Assembly (NCBI GenBank): GCA_900551965.1
Contig: URYF01000087.1
Span: forward strand, 1 to 5,203
Length of the DNA stretch: 5,203 nt
Source: an uncultured bacterium
GTDB lineage: Bacteria; Cyanobacteriota; Vampirovibrionia; Gastranaerophilales; Gastranaerophilaceae
Direction of reading: 5' to 3'
Positions within the stretch are counted from its first letter, which is position 1; each line of letters opens with the position of its first letter. This document shows positions 4,779 to 5,203 of the stretch, piece by piece. The position numbers and the translations under genes were made by a program. Under the pieces are notes generated by a model. The model saw nothing but the letters and a program-made list of their open reading frames with translations. It made no database searches and had not been told where the DNA came from.

Positions 4779-5203
4779 TTAGTATAATTTTTTCATACGT
4801 TTTTCAAGCAAAACAACCGCATTAGCTTCAATTGCAAGCTTTTGCCCTACTGCATCAAGTTTTTCTTTAGTTTTTGCCTTTATAGAAAGCTCGCCCGGTA
4901 AGACTTCTAAAATCTTACACAAAACTTCTTTCATTTTAGGAATATATGGCATCATCTTCGGAGATTGGGCAATAATATTACTGTCAATGTTCACAATATA
5001 ATATCCTTTCTCCTGAACAAGTTTATAAACATGTTTCAAAAGCAGCGTACTATCAATATCCTTATATTTTGGATCCGTATCCGGAAAAAGAGTTCCTATA
5101 TCATCAAGCGCAAGTGCCCCTAACATTGCATCAATCAAAGCATGAATTAAAACATCAGCATCAGAATGTCCCAAAAGCCCTTTTTGGACATTCTGATGCT
5201 GAT
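4779..5203 (-). CDS. ispF: 2-C-methyl-D-erythritol 2,4-cyclodiphosphate synthase (N terminus outside window)
   Basis: IspF converts CDP-methylerythritol 2-phosphate to methylerythritol 2,4-cyclodiphosphate plus CMP in the MEP route to isoprenoids. The frame enters from the right edge (first whole codon at 5201) and stops at 4779-4781. About 141 residues are visible, and about 30 including the N-terminal DVH zinc ligands are missing. Family marks are clear: KGLLGHSDADVLIHAL with the zinc-binding His, DDIGTLFPDTDP, the substrate loop NIIAQSPKM, and KAKTKEKL with the Thr and Glu of the cytidine-site motif. After that the usual G-F-T-G-R-G-E-G is DAVGQKLA, so the customary Arg is Gln. The protein ends in a basic tail, EKRMKKLY. 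The TTG at 5174 is internal, not the start. It may be a standalone enzyme or the end of an IspDF fusion, which cannot be decided here. Confidence 0.95.
   Translation of the reverse strand, partial: QHQNVQKGLLGHSDADVLIHALIDAMLGALALDDIGTLFPDTDPKYKDIDSTLLLKHVYKLVQEKGYYIVNIDSNIIAQSPKMMPYIPKMKEVLCKILEVLPGELSIKAKTKEKLDAVGQKLAIEANAVVLLEKRMKKLY

Noticed and set aside
5172..5174. TTG as the ispF start
   Set aside because: The frame continues upstream to the window edge with family-typical sequence (QNVQKGLL before GHSDADV), so this Leu codon is internal.
1..5203. CRISPR arrays, tRNA or rRNA genes, insertion sequences
   Set aside because: No regularly spaced repeats, cloverleaf or rRNA-like sequence, transposase motifs or terminal inverted repeats were seen on either strand.

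Overview
The window is AT-rich, with tightly packed genes, and suggests a low-GC uncultured bacterium. The small proteins with a CPHG-x5-CPxC motif, the large unnamed membrane protein beside them, and a multi-domain receiver protein of this layout remind me of gut Melainabacteria (Vampirovibrionia, Gastranaerophilales). That placement rests on recall and was not searched. The standard genetic code fits all the convincing genes.

Layout. (1) Bases 1-1583 hold the end of a signalling operon. First comes the C-terminal ATPase part of a sensor histidine kinase, cut by the window edge. It overlaps by 13 bases a 433-residue protein with a degenerate receiver, a GGDEF-like middle domain without its signature, and an intact C-terminal receiver. 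A hairpin with a T-run closes this unit. (2) Bases 1613-1789 hold a new promoter and a structured leader of about 140 bases. The leader ends in a terminator-like hairpin whose 3' arm is also the Shine-Dalgarno sequence of the next gene. It also contains a possible small leader peptide and an in-frame stretch resembling the start of the downstream gene. (3) Bases 1790-4475 hold three co-directional genes, the first two overlapping and the last two 9 bases apart. They encode a 235-residue putative zinc-knuckle protein, a 498-residue protein with about four membrane segments, and a 160-residue helical protein with an N-terminal CxxC. I recognise no named family for any of them. (4) Bases 4572-4754 encode a 60-residue hypothetical protein behind its own possible promoter. 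(5) Convergent to it on the minus strand is most of ispF, an enzyme of the MEP isoprenoid pathway, cut at its N terminus by the window edge.

How they may work together. The kinase and the receiver protein are probably partners, or at least one transcription unit. The three middle genes look like one operon making a membrane-associated assembly, with two small Cys-motif proteins flanking one integral membrane protein. They appear to be controlled at the leader. This operon is the most likely place for undescribed biology here, but its function cannot be read from the sequence. ispF is a housekeeping neighbour.
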